Positions 26,937 to 35,848 are shown, counted from the first letter of the stretch. The stretch: DNA of 64,000 nt from PKWO01 sp036384915 (GCA_036384915.1 DASVLJ010000060.1:1-64000), one strand, 5' to 3'. Numbers and translations: made by a program. Notes: generated from the sequence alone by a model not told the origin.

Positions 26937-27642
26937 CGGAAACGCTCACGTCGGCGGAAAACACGTAGCCGGCGCCGCGCACGGTCTTGATCAGGGCCGC
27001 TTGCTTGCTGTCGTCCTTGAGCATCTGGCGCAAGCGGCTGATCTGCACATCGAGCGAACGGTCGAACGGGCCGGAATCGCGTCCGCGTGTTTCCTCGGCC
27101 AGCACGCTGCGGTCGAGCACGTCGCCCGGGTGTTCCAGGAAGTATTTGAGCAATTGGAAATCCAGCCCGGTCAGCGGCAATACTTCACCCTCGGCATCGA
27201 GCACCTTGCGCTCCACCAGGTCGAAGGTGAAGCCGGAGAATCGGTAGAAGCGCGGCGCCGCCGGCGCGTCGGCCGCGGCACGGCGCAGGATAGCCTTGAT
27301 GCGCGCCAGCAATTCGCGCGGGCTGTAGGGCTTGGCGATATAGTCGTCGGCGCCGAGTTCCAGCCCGACGATGCGGTCGGTCTCGTCCGAGCTGGCCGTG
27401 AGCATGATGATGGGTACGTTGGAGCGCTGGCGCACGATTTTGCACAGGGCAAAACCATCGGTGTCGGGCAGCATCACGTCCAGAATCACCATCGAGAGGT
27501 GGGGGAGGTTGCTGTTGAATTCAGCCGTGAAACTCTCGCCATTGAAGGCCAGAATGACTTCATACTGGTTCTTTTCCAGATACGCTTTCAACAGCAGGCG
27601 TGTCTTCTGGTCGTCATCGACGATGAGGATTTTACGCGACAT
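26929..27642 (-). CDS. OmpR-family response regulator (GltR-like)
   Basis: 237 residues from ATG 27642 (GGGAA upstream). The receiver domain begins KILIVDDDQKTRLLLKAYLE, with phospho-acceptor Asp in SMVILDVMLPDTDGFALC and conserved Lys in DDYIAKPYSPRELLARI. The winged-helix domain ends in SRLRQMLKDDSKQAALIKTVRGAGY. It pairs with the kinase downstream. It probably controls sugar uptake genes in this block; the tandem TTACAAAACT repeats at 25386-25405 are a candidate site. Confidence 0.94.
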   Translation of the reverse strand: MSRKILIVDDDQKTRLLLKAYLEKNQYEVILAFNGESFTAEFNSNLPHLSMVILDVMLPDTDGFALCKIVRQRSNVPIIMLTASSDETDRIVGLELGADDYIAKPYSPRELLARIKAILRRAAADAPAAPRFYRFSGFTFDLVERKVLDAEGEVLPLTGLDFQLLKYFLEHPGDVLDRSVLAEETRGRDSGPFDRSLDVQISRLRQMLKDDSKQAALIKTVRGAGYVFSADVSVSVA

Positions 27643-27720
27643 ATTATTTCCCGGTTCCCTGCCCTGTATTGCCGCCGCTGCTTGCATTTTGGTTTCGGCG
27701 GCGCGATTTTGGGCATTATG

Positions 27721-29043
27721 CTACCGGGAGGCGCCGGAATTCAAGGTCCGGAAAATTGCCGTCAGGCGCCGTTGCGCCTCGGCCGGGGCCATGGCATCGT
27801 CGACGAAGAAGCGATGAATCACGGCAATGATGGCATCCTTGCTCGATTCGTCGGTCGCCATTCTGTGCACCAGGCTGGGTGCCTGCACCGCGCTGCCTTC
27901 GCCGAACACGGTCCAGGAGGCACGTGCGCAACTGTCCATTTTTGCAGGGTCGGCATCGCGGCGTACCGAAACCGAACCCTTGACGCCGTTGTATTCGGTT
28001 TGCACTGCCGGCGTGACGATCAGTTGCGCCAGCTTCTCCTGCGCCGCCACATGCGAATAATCGTTGGCGAACATGGAAAGCGTATCGACGCTGTACAAGT
28101 GGTATTTCCCCGTCCCCGGCATGGGGATGCAGGAGAACTCGTCGTCGGTCGCATAACCCCAGTCGTTCAATTCGCCCTTGATCCAGTCGCCGCCGATGAT
28201 CATCGCTGCCTCATGATTGGCGAATTGGCGCGCGACGGCCGGCCAGGGCCGTTCTTTCACGCTCTCGCCCATCCAGCTCTTCATCTGGCGCAGGCGCGCC
28301 AGCGCATCGGTGAAGCGCGGGTCCATCAAGGCTTGCGGATTGAGCCGGACGAACAGCTCGGCATGGAAGGCCGGCCCGCTTTCAGCCAGCACCAGGTTTT
28401 CAAACAAGGTGGCGACTTGCCAGGGCTCGCTGCTCTGCGCCAGCGGTGTGACGCCAGTCTCCTTCAGCCTGGACGAGACGGCCACCATGTCGTTCCAGCT
28501 TTCCGGAGGTGTCAGATTGAGGCGCGCAAACAGGCTGCGGTTGTAGAACAGGGTATTGATGCGGTGTATGCCCAATGGCGCGGCCATCACGTGCTTGCGG
28601 TGCTGGATCAGGCTTTGTATCGTGGGGAACAGGCTGGCATTCCACTTGTTTTGCGCCGCCACCTTATCGAGCTCGAGCAGGAAGCCGAGGTCGGCCCATT
28701 CCTTGATCGAGGCGCCGATGATTTGGGTAACTTCGGGCGCATCGCTGGCCAGCACGCGCGTCTTGAGCACCTTGCCCGCGCCTATGCCCGCACCACCGGG
28801 AATGCCCGCGTCGCGCCATACCACGCCTTCTTCGGCGAGATGGTCTGATAGTACGGTAGCGGCTTTGCGTTCGCTGTCCGAGGTCCACCAGTGCAGGACT
28901 TGCAGGGTTGAATCCGGCGGGGGGGAGGCACAATGAGCGGGAGTTGCGATCAAGCCCAGGGCCAGGAGCAAGGGCAATTGCAAGAAGTGCAGACGCAATG
29001 TCAGGGGTATCCTTGCATCTGCAATCAGAACGCGGCTACTCAT
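27721..29043 (-). CDS. GtsA-like glucose/sugar solute-binding protein, orphan
   Basis: About 440 residues from ATG 29043 (ATG 29049 is two codons earlier). Signal peptide LQLPLLLALGLIATPAHC precedes a family-1 solute-binding domain beginning LQVLHWWTSDSERKAATVL. Segments NHEAAMIIGGDWIKGEL and CIPMPGTGKYHLYSVDTLSM are characteristic of the Pseudomonas GtsA/GltB glucose-binding group. No gtsB, gtsC or gtsD gene follows; instead the next gene is the response regulator, 78 bases downstream. It overlaps the end of the DUF2199 gene by a few bases. I read it as the periplasmic ligand-presenting partner of the two-component system; this is an inference. Confidence 0.88.
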   Translation of the reverse strand: MSSRVLIADARIPLTLRLHFLQLPLLLALGLIATPAHCASPPPDSTLQVLHWWTSDSERKAATVLSDHLAEEGVVWRDAGIPGGAGIGAGKVLKTRVLASDAPEVTQIIGASIKEWADLGFLLELDKVAAQNKWNASLFPTIQSLIQHRKHVMAAPLGIHRINTLFYNRSLFARLNLTPPESWNDMVAVSSRLKETGVTPLAQSSEPWQVATLFENLVLAESGPAFHAELFVRLNPQALMDPRFTDALARLRQMKSWMGESVKERPWPAVARQFANHEAAMIIGGDWIKGELNDWGYATDDEFSCIPMPGTGKYHLYSVDTLSMFANDYSHVAAQEKLAQLIVTPAVQTEYNGVKGSVSVRRDADPAKMDSCARASWTVFGEGSAVQAPSLVHRMATDESSKDAIIAVIHRFFVDDAMAPAEAQRRLTAIFRTLNSGASR

Positions 29044-29821
29044 TGACATCAATGGGTTTGACTTTGCCGGGAGCAATGTGCGAATAAATCTCCTGTAGCG
29101 AGTTCATGAATACGCCTTCTCGCTGTTGAACTGCCAACGGGTGATCGGTCGGTTCCAGCTCAATTGTGGGGCGGATATCGGGGCCTCTGAAGTGAACTTC
29201 GGTCTTGAGGTCGAGAGTTTCCGGATATCCCTTGATCGACGTGCACAGCAGTCCAAGCAGTGGCGCTTCATCTTGCCACTTGTCTGTACGCTTCACTTGC
29301 AAGTATTGATCAAAGCTGGCTTTGGTGACACACACCCAAGCCCCGAATATCAACGATTCCGAGGCGTCAATAACTGGAATTTCCAGTGTTCCACGCAAAT
29401 AGAAATATTGTTGGTCTATGACACAGGTATCATCGGTCAACTCCACCCTGTCTGCGCGTTCTGCTTCCGGAATCTCGGAATAGTCGGCCGGGCAGCTCCA
29501 GCCATAGCCGGGAATGCCTTGGTGTATTTCGGAGCAGGAATCGCAGAGAAATTTGAAATGACGATCACAGTTTCTGCTTTTCGCATCGTCGTAGCAGCAA
29601 CTACACAGAAGCATTATGCCGGCAAACGCCTCCGATTCGTCATTCCATTCCCCCACTCTCGCGAGAACGGCGTCGCATTCGCGGCACCAAGCGTTAGGAC
29701 GTGGATTTCCGGGATCGTGGGCAAAATAAAAACCGAGTTCGCGCCCACGGGCCAGGTGCTGACAGACGAACGTTGCCTTTGACTGGCCATGCCTGTTGCA
29801 ATGCACGGTTCCTTCGCTCAA
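29036..29821 (-). CDS. DUF2199 domain protein with N-terminal Cys/His-rich extension
   Basis: 261 residues from TTG 29821. The C-terminal 170 residues are DUF2199, starting FKFLCDSCSEIHQGIPGYGW and containing FGAWVCVTKASFDQYL. The first 90 residues carry repeated metal-ligand-like pairs (CNRHG, VCQHL, WCRECD, CSCCYDD), suggesting a zinc-binding module. No signal peptide, so it is cytosolic. Function of DUF2199 is unknown. Its stop lies inside the start region of the solute-binding protein gene, so translation may be coupled even though the products look unrelated. Confidence 0.83.
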   Translation of the reverse strand: MSEGTVHCNRHGQSKATFVCQHLARGRELGFYFAHDPGNPRPNAWCRECDAVLARVGEWNDESEAFAGIMLLCSCCYDDAKSRNCDRHFKFLCDSCSEIHQGIPGYGWSCPADYSEIPEAERADRVELTDDTCVIDQQYFYLRGTLEIPVIDASESLIFGAWVCVTKASFDQYLQVKRTDKWQDEAPLLGLLCTSIKGYPETLDLKTEVHFRGPDIRPTIELEPTDHPLAVQQREGVFMNSLQEIYSHIAPGKVKPIDVNE

Positions 29822-29854
29822 AGAAGCCCCCCGGTAAGCGGTTATGTTCGGGGA

Positions 29855-30256
29855 TTATATCGCTGGTATCTGCCGAGGCTTACGGCTCTCATCGGTCGCC
29901 ACATAGGTCAAGGTAGCCTCGGTGACCTTCACCGTCTCGGCTTGCAAACGGTTGCGCTCGGCGAACACTTCCACATAGACCGTGATCGAGGTATTGCCGA
30001 CCTTGACGATGTCGGCATAGAAGGACAGCAGGTCGCCGACGAACACCGGTTGCTTGAACAGGAAAGAGTTCACGGCAATGGTGGCGACGCGTCCGTTGGA
30101 GCGGCGCACGGCGGGCAGGGAGCCGGCAATGTCGACCTGGGCCATGATCCAGCCGCCGAACACGTCGCCGTGGACGTTGGCATCGGACGGCATGGGCATG
30201 ACGCGCAGCGTCGGGGTCTTGCCTTCGGGGAGATTGGTGGGGACGACTGGAGGCAC
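29855..30256 (-). CDS. Acyl-CoA thioesterase (YciA-like hotdog fold)
   Basis: 133 residues from GTG 30256 with AAGGAAG upstream. The hotdog-domain signature NVHGDVFGGWIMAQVDIAG holds the catalytic Asp, and FKQPVFVGDLLSFYADI is the next conserved strand. YciA-type enzymes hydrolyse acyl-CoA esters in the cytoplasm to recycle CoA. It is divergent from the ABC exporter gene, with 78 bases between starts. Chain-length preference is unknown. Confidence 0.92.
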   Translation of the reverse strand: MPPVVPTNLPEGKTPTLRVMPMPSDANVHGDVFGGWIMAQVDIAGSLPAVRRSNGRVATIAVNSFLFKQPVFVGDLLSFYADIVKVGNTSITVYVEVFAERNRLQAETVKVTEATLTYVATDESRKPRQIPAI

Positions 30257-30334
30257 GGTTTCTTCCTTCTTGAATTTTCGGGGTGAGGCCTATACTGTAG
30301 GTTATTGCTCAGGATAACCGAATTTTCAGCATTT

Positions 30335-32173
30335 ATGCGCCGCCAGACCGTCTCTTCGCCCCAGCCGCCTGCCAACCAGGGCACGCGCAACGACTGGGCT
30401 ACCCTGAAAACGCTGATTCCCTACCTCTGGGCCTACAAGTGGCGCGTTTCGCTGGCACTGGTATTCCTGGTCGGCGCCAAGGTGGCCAATGTGACCGTGC
30501 CGCTGGTGCTGAAGAAATTGATTGACGGCTTGACCATCAAACCGGGCGACCCGCAAGCCTTGCTTGTGCTGCCCCTGGGCTTGCTGGTCGCCTATGGCGC
30601 CTTGCGGCTGTCAACCACGCTGTTTACCGAATTGCGCGAATTCGTCTTTGCCCGCGTGACGCAGCGCGCGGTGCGCACGATCGCACTGAAAGTGTTTCGC
30701 CATCTGCATGCGCTGTCGCTACGCTTCCATTTGACGCGCCAGACCGGCGGCATGACGCGCGATATCGAGCGCGGCACGCGCGGCATTTCTTCGCTGGTGT
30801 CGTATACCTTGTTTTCCATCTTGCCGACGCTGGTCGAAATCGCGCTGGTGCTCGGTTATCTCATCACGCATTACAACGGCACCTTTGCTGCGATCACGGG
30901 GGCGGCGTTGTTGTTCTACATCGGCTTCACGGTCTCGGTCACCGAATGGCGCACGCAATTCCGCCGCACCATGAACGATCTCGATTCGAAAGCCAATACC
31001 AAGGCCATCGATTCGCTGTTGAACTACGAGACGGTCAAGTATTTCGGCAACGAGGAATACGAGGCCGCGCGTTACGACGAGGGCTTGAAGCGCTACGAGT
31101 CGGCCGCGGTCAAGTCGCAGACTTCGCTGTCGCTGTTGAACACCGGGCAGTCCGCCATCATCGCGATTGCCGTCACGCTGATCCTGTGGCGTGCCACCCA
31201 GGGTGTGATCGACCGCACGATGACGCTGGGCGACCTGGTGCTGGTCAATTCCTTCATGATCCAGCTCTACATTCCCCTGAATTTCCTCGGCGTGCTGTAC
31301 CGCGAGATCAAGCAAAGCCTGGCCGACATGGAACGGCTGTTTTCCCTGCTTGACCAGAACCGTGAAATTGCCGATGCGCCCGATGCAAAAGCGCTGCAAC
31401 CGGCCGGAGCGGAAGTGCGCTTCTCGCACGTCGATTTTTCCTACGAGAGCAAGCGCCAGATTTTGTTCGACGTCGATTTCACCATCCCCGCCGGCACCAC
31501 CACGGCCGTGGTCGGCCACAGCGGCGGCGGCAAATCGACCCTGTCGCGCCTCCTGTTCCGCTTCTATGACGTCAACGGCGGCGGTATCAGCATAGACGGA
31601 CAGGATTTGCGCGACGTGACGCAAGCCTCGCTGCGCAATGCGATCGGCATCGTGCCGCAGGATACCGTGCTGTTCAACGACACGATCGAATACAACATCC
31701 GCTACGGCAAGCCCGGCGCGACGCAGGAAGAGGTGGTTGCGGCGGCCAAGGCGGCCTATATCCACGACTTCATCGAAAGCCTGCCGGACGGTTATGCCAC
31801 CATGGTCGGCGAGCGCGGCTTGAAGCTCTCGGGCGGGGAGAAGCAGCGCGTCGCCATCGCGCGCACGGTGCTGAAGAACCCCGCCATCCTGATCTTCGAC
31901 GAAGCCACCTCGGCGCTCGACTCGAAGGCCGAGCAGGCAATCCAGGCGCAACTGAAGGAAATCGCCAAGGACCGCACCACGCTGGTGATCGCGCACCGGC
32001 TCTCGACGATTGCCGATGCGGCGCAAATCCTGGTGCTGGAACACGGCCGCATCCTCGAGCGCGGCACGCACGGCCAGCTGCTGGCGGCCAATGGCGTCTA
32101 TGCGCAGATGTGGGAAAGGCAGCAGGCGCGCCCCGACGAAGTGGAAGCGTCGCCGGTTGAAGACGTGGCGTAG
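30335..32173 (+). CDS. Atm1/HMT1-type ABC exporter (fused permease and ATPase)
   Basis: 612 residues from ATG 30335; the TTG 30305 alternative is less likely. Six membrane helices at about 20-310, then the ATPase with Walker A VVGHSGGGKSTLSRLLF, signature LSGGEKQRVAIARTVL, Walker B AILIFDEATSALDSKAEQ and H-loop VIAHRLSTI. The motif NYETVKYFGNEEYEAARYDE in the permease is characteristic of mitochondrial Atm1-type and bacterial heavy-metal/glutathione-conjugate exporters. It works as a homodimer in the inner membrane, exporting glutathione-type conjugates or metal complexes. The actual substrate is unproven. Confidence 0.93.
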   Translation: MRRQTVSSPQPPANQGTRNDWATLKTLIPYLWAYKWRVSLALVFLVGAKVANVTVPLVLKKLIDGLTIKPGDPQALLVLPLGLLVAYGALRLSTTLFTELREFVFARVTQRAVRTIALKVFRHLHALSLRFHLTRQTGGMTRDIERGTRGISSLVSYTLFSILPTLVEIALVLGYLITHYNGTFAAITGAALLFYIGFTVSVTEWRTQFRRTMNDLDSKANTKAIDSLLNYETVKYFGNEEYEAARYDEGLKRYESAAVKSQTSLSLLNTGQSAIIAIAVTLILWRATQGVIDRTMTLGDLVLVNSFMIQLYIPLNFLGVLYREIKQSLADMERLFSLLDQNREIADAPDAKALQPAGAEVRFSHVDFSYESKRQILFDVDFTIPAGTTTAVVGHSGGGKSTLSRLLFRFYDVNGGGISIDGQDLRDVTQASLRNAIGIVPQDTVLFNDTIEYNIRYGKPGATQEEVVAAAKAAYIHDFIESLPDGYATMVGERGLKLSGGEKQRVAIARTVLKNPAILIFDEATSALDSKAEQAIQAQLKEIAKDRTTLVIAHRLSTIADAAQILVLEHGRILERGTHGQLLAANGVYAQMWERQQARPDEVEASPVEDVA

Positions 32174-32298
32174 GCGTTTGCCGGATTCCTTTCGCCGAGG
32201 GGCAAAGCAAGTTTCTCCGGGCCGCACGGAATCCGCCCGAATGCCCTCAAAACAACATGTCGGTCATTTGCAACCCGGATCTGCGCTAACATAGCCGC

Positions 32299-33282
32299 AT
32301 GGAAACCAAGTGGCTGGAAGACTTTATCTCTCTCGCTGAAACGCGCAGTTTCAGCCGTTCGGCGGAATTGCGCCACGTGACGCAACCGGCGTTTTCGCGC
32401 CGCATTCAGTCGCTCGAGGCCTGGCTCGGCGCCGACCTGATCGACCGCACTTCCTACCCCACCAGCCTGACGCCTTCGGGCGAAGTGTTCTACGAACAAG
32501 CCTTGGAAATGCTCGAGCAGGTCAATAATGCGCGCGCCATGTTGCGCGGCAAACGGCCCACGGCGCAAACCACGGTCGATTTCGCCATGCCGCATACGCT
32601 TTCGCTGACCTATATGCCGAAATGGCTGACGCGGCTCGAAGCCGGTTTCGGCAGCTTGAATACGCGGCTGATCGCATTGAATGTTCACGATGCCGCCATG
32701 GCGCTGGTCGAAGGCGGCTGCGACCTGCTGTTGTGCTATCACCATCCGCGCCAGCCGGTGCAGCTCGACGCCAGCCGCTACGACATGCTCTTGCTCGGCA
32801 GCGAAGCCCTGCGTCCCTATTCGCGCTGCGACAAGAGCGGCACGCCGGAATACGTGCTGCCCGGCACTGCGCAGGAGCCCTTGCCGTTCCTGTCCTACAC
32901 CAGCAATGCCTATCTCGGCCGCATGGTGGAGATGATCCTGGCCGATGAAAAGAAGCCGCTCCATCTGGAAAAGCGTTATGAGACCGACATGGCGGAGGGC
33001 TTGAAGATGATGGCACTCGAAGGCCATGGCATCGCCTTCCTGCCGGAATCCGCCGTGCCGCGCGAAGTCAAAAGCAAGCTGCTCGCGCGCGCCGACAGCA
33101 ACCTGCCTGGCTGGGAAGTCGAGATGGATATCCGGCTCTATCGCGAACGTCCCAGCGGCAGCCGGCCCGGCAAGCCTGTCGTCGCACGCCTGTGGAATTA
33201 TCTGGCGGAACAGGCCGAGCCCAGGAACTCCGGCAAGCGCAAATCCGGTGCCAGGTCCGGCGCCAAGTCCCGCGGCAAGTAA
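32299..33282 (+). CDS. LysR family transcriptional regulator
   Basis: 327 residues. The winged helix-turn-helix is at about 3-62 (WLEDFISLAETRSFSRSAEL, then VTQPAFSRRIQSLEAWLGAD). An effector domain with VDFAMPHTLSLTYMPKWL and a basic, Ser/Lys-rich C-terminal tail (about 305-327) follows. It is transcribed in the same direction as the glutamate dehydrogenase gene 160 bases downstream, and the gap contains a perfect palindrome that could be its site. Target and effector are unknown. Confidence 0.93.
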   Translation: METKWLEDFISLAETRSFSRSAELRHVTQPAFSRRIQSLEAWLGADLIDRTSYPTSLTPSGEVFYEQALEMLEQVNNARAMLRGKRPTAQTTVDFAMPHTLSLTYMPKWLTRLEAGFGSLNTRLIALNVHDAAMALVEGGCDLLLCYHHPRQPVQLDASRYDMLLLGSEALRPYSRCDKSGTPEYVLPGTAQEPLPFLSYTSNAYLGRMVEMILADEKKPLHLEKRYETDMAEGLKMMALEGHGIAFLPESAVPREVKSKLLARADSNLPGWEVEMDIRLYRERPSGSRPGKPVVARLWNYLAEQAEPRNSGKRKSGARSGAKSRGK

Positions 33283-33313
33283 GTCTTGCCTGTTTTGTTA
33301 CCACTTTCTAATT

Positions 33314-33330
33314 TATGCATTCCATGCATA
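33314..33330. promoter_or_regulatory. Palindromic candidate operator upstream of glutamate dehydrogenase
   Basis: TATGCAT-TCC-ATGCATA, a perfect 7-bp inverted repeat with a three-base centre, followed by a related ATGCGCAT at 33336-33343. It sits about 115 bases before the gdhA start in an AT-rich stretch. It could bind the LysR regulator encoded just upstream or another dimeric factor. Its role is not shown by sequence alone. Confidence 0.4.
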
Positions 33331-33443
33331 GATAAATGCGCATAAGGCATTGGCCGAAAAAGGCCTCGCTCACGTACGATGCGACCCCATGAAGACGCGC
33401 GCCCTTTTGCCGCAGCGTCACACCAAACATGGAGGTTGTGAAG

Positions 33444-34730
33444 ATGTCAAAGCAGCACGAAGTCCCGTCCTACCTGACCCCGAGCGAAATCGGCCCATGG
33501 GGCGTCTATCTCGAACAAGTCGACCGCGTTACGCCCTACCTCGGTTCGCTGGCGCGCTGGGTCGAGACCCTGAAGCGGCCCAAGCGCATCCTCGTGGTCG
33601 ACGTGCCGATCGAGCGCGACGATGGGACCATTGCCCACTTCGAAGGCTATCGCGTGCAGCACAATACCTCGCGCGGCCCGGGCAAGGGCGGTGTGCGTTT
33701 CCACCAGGACGTGACGCTGTCGGAAGTGATGGCATTGTCGGCGTGGATGACAGTCAAGAACGCCGCGGTCAACGTACCCTACGGCGGCGCCAAGGGCGGC
33801 ATCCGCGTCGACCCCAAGACGCTCTCGCAAGGCGAACTGCAGCGCATGACCCGCCGCTATACCAGCGAAATCAATATCATCATCGGCCCGAACAAGGATA
33901 TCCCCGCGCCCGACGTCAATACCAACGACCAGATCATGGCGTGGATGATGGACACCTATTCCATGAACCAGGGCAGCACGGCCACCGGCGTGGTCACGGG
34001 CAAGCCGATTTCGCTGGGCGGCAGCCTGGGCCGGCATGACGCCACCGGGCGCGGCGTATTCGTCGTGGGTTGCGAAGCGGCGGAAAAGCTCGGCATGAAC
34101 ATCCACGGCGCCCGCATCGCGGTGCAGGGTTTCGGCAATGTCGGCGGCGTGGCGGCACGCTTGTTCGCCGAAGCCGGCGCCAAGATCGTCGCGGTGCAAG
34201 ACCATAGCGGTTCCATCGTTTGCGAAACCGGGCTCGACGTGGCCAAGCTGCAGGCGCACGTGGCGCACAACGGCGGCGTGGCTGGATTCCCCGGCGCGGA
34301 ACAGATCAAGGACAAGGCCAGATTCTGGGAAGTCGAGTGCGACATCCTGATTCCGGCCGCGCTGGAACAGCAGATCACTGAAGCCAATGCCGACAAGATC
34401 CGCGCCAAGCTGATCCTCGAAGGCGCCAATGGCCCGACCACGCCGGCAGCCGACGACATCCTGCACGACCGCGGCGTGCTCGTCGTGCCCGACGTGATCG
34501 CCAATGCCGGCGGCGTGACGGTGTCTTACTTCGAATGGGTGCAGGATTTCTCCAGCTTCTTCTGGACGGAAGAAGAAATCAACCAGCGCCTGACGCGCAT
34601 CATGCGCGATGCGTTCACGGCGGTGTGGCAGATTGCGCAGGACAAGAAGGTATCGCTGCGGACCGCGGCGTTTATCGTGGCTTGCACGCGCGTGCTGCAG
34701 GCGCGCGAGGTGCGCGGTTTGTATCCGTAA
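33444..34730 (+). CDS. gdhA: Glu/Leu/Phe/Val dehydrogenase (glutamate dehydrogenase)
   Basis: 428 residues from ATG 33444, which has GGAGGT seven bases upstream; the ATG at 33429 overlaps that Shine-Dalgarno and is rejected. It catalyses reversible oxidative deamination of glutamate to 2-oxoglutarate and ammonia with NAD(P). Substrate-site motifs are GPGKGGVRFH and NVPYGGAKGGIRVDP (catalytic Lys in the second). The Rossmann motif VQGFGNVGGVAARLF and the hexamer-type C-terminus are intact. Coenzyme choice is not decided here. The symbol is a conventional choice; the NAD-type paralogue may be named differently. Confidence 0.94.
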   Translation: MSKQHEVPSYLTPSEIGPWGVYLEQVDRVTPYLGSLARWVETLKRPKRILVVDVPIERDDGTIAHFEGYRVQHNTSRGPGKGGVRFHQDVTLSEVMALSAWMTVKNAAVNVPYGGAKGGIRVDPKTLSQGELQRMTRRYTSEINIIIGPNKDIPAPDVNTNDQIMAWMMDTYSMNQGSTATGVVTGKPISLGGSLGRHDATGRGVFVVGCEAAEKLGMNIHGARIAVQGFGNVGGVAARLFAEAGAKIVAVQDHSGSIVCETGLDVAKLQAHVAHNGGVAGFPGAEQIKDKARFWEVECDILIPAALEQQITEANADKIRAKLILEGANGPTTPAADDILHDRGVLVVPDVIANAGGVTVSYFEWVQDFSSFFWTEEEINQRLTRIMRDAFTAVWQIAQDKKVSLRTAAFIVACTRVLQAREVRGLYP

Positions 34731-34761
34731 GACAGCGCAGCCCGGCTGACGCAGGCCTCAC

Positions 34762-34843
34762 ACCGACGTCGGTAGATTTACCGATTGTGCCTGGAAAGGC
34801 ACCTTGCTAGCCTCCTTGCAAGTACCATTTGCAAGGAGGCAAA
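34762..34843 (+). promoter_or_regulatory. Structured 5' leader that hides the Shine-Dalgarno of the GH18 gene
   Basis: Three consecutive hairpins: CGGTA-GATT-TACCG (34770-34783), GTGCC-TGGAAA-GGCAC (34787-34802), and a 12-bp perfect stem GCCTCCTTGCAA (34810-34821) with TTGCAAGGAGGC (34829-34840). The last stem contains the AAGGAGG ribosome-binding site of the gene starting at GTG 34844. An upstream self-complement ACCGACGTCGGT (34762-34773) competes with the first hairpin for CGGT, so two folds are possible. This has the form of a translation-controlling RNA element such as a thermosensor or riboregulator. No known riboswitch family is recognised. Confidence 0.6.
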
Positions 34844-35848
34844 GTGAAACGATCCATCCTGGCAGCAGCGCTGGCCCTGGCGGCCGGTGCGGCAGCGGCC
34901 AATCCGCTGGTGCTGGCCTACTATTCGGGCTACAGCAACAACTACAATTCGCTCGCCAAATACGCGGGCATGTACACTGCCGTCTCGCTGGACTATTACA
35001 ACATTACGGCGGCAGGCGTCGTGACCGGCAACGGCGACCCGGCGCCATCCAACGCCCTTGCGTTTCTGCACTCGAAGAAGGTCCCGGTGTATGCCTGCAT
35101 TTCCAATGTGGACACCGACTGGAGCCCGGCGATTGCGCATAGTGTGATGACGGGCTATTCCTCGAAGGCGATTGCCAACCTGGTTGCGTTCGCGCGCAAC
35201 AACCGGTTCGCCGGCATTAACATCGATTTCGAAGCGGTCAACCAGGGCGACCGCAGCAATTTCGATACCTTTGCCAAAGCGCTCGCCGGCGCCTTGCATG
35301 CCAAGGGCCTGAAGCTCATCATCAGCGTGCCGGCATTTTCCGCCACCGACGAAGCCAATCCTTACAACTACGCCTACGATTACCGCTCACTGGGCGCATC
35401 GGCGGACTATTTGCAGTTGATGACCTATGACGAGAATATTCCGGGCTGGGATCCCGGTCCGGTCGCCGGCTCGGACTGGATGGAAAACGACCTCGACTAC
35501 GCAACCTCGCTGGTGCCGCCGGCCAAGATATTGAACGGGATTCCCTCCTACGGCTACGACTGGCAGAGCGACGACAGCGGCAGTCAGCTGTTTTGGGCGA
35601 ATACGCCGGCCTTGCTTGCCAAATACGGGATCAAACCGGGCTACGACGGCAACAGCAATAGCGAAACCTTCCAATACAAGGCGGGCGGCGGCAGCGGCTT
35701 GCATACGGTGTGGACCGAGAATGCCAAGAGCGTGGCCTTGAAGGCCGGACTGGTGAACGCCTATGGCTTGGGCGGGACCTCGATGTATGCGCTAGGGATG
35801 GAAGATGCGAATTTCTGGGCGGCGCTCAAGGCGGGGCTGGCGCAGTAG
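34844..35848 (+). CDS. Secreted GH18 family glycoside hydrolase (chitinase-like)
   Basis: 334 residues from GTG 34844 with AAGGAGG five bases upstream. Signal peptide KRSILAAALALAAGAAAA. The GH18 catalytic strand is GINIDFE (about 124-130, Asp128 and Glu130 acid pair); other barrel strands are LVLAYYSGYSN, YLQLMTYDEN and ILNGIPSYGYDW. Catalytic residues are present, so it should cleave beta-1,4-GlcNAc bonds in chitin or peptidoglycan-like substrates outside the cytoplasm. No chitin-binding module is attached. Its ribosome-binding site is locked in a 12-bp stem (see the leader entry). It follows gdhA but looks functionally unrelated. Confidence 0.92.
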   Translation: MKRSILAAALALAAGAAAANPLVLAYYSGYSNNYNSLAKYAGMYTAVSLDYYNITAAGVVTGNGDPAPSNALAFLHSKKVPVYACISNVDTDWSPAIAHSVMTGYSSKAIANLVAFARNNRFAGINIDFEAVNQGDRSNFDTFAKALAGALHAKGLKLIISVPAFSATDEANPYNYAYDYRSLGASADYLQLMTYDENIPGWDPGPVAGSDWMENDLDYATSLVPPAKILNGIPSYGYDWQSDDSGSQLFWANTPALLAKYGIKPGYDGNSNSETFQYKAGGGSGLHTVWTENAKSVALKAGLVNAYGLGGTSMYALGMEDANFWAALKAGLAQ

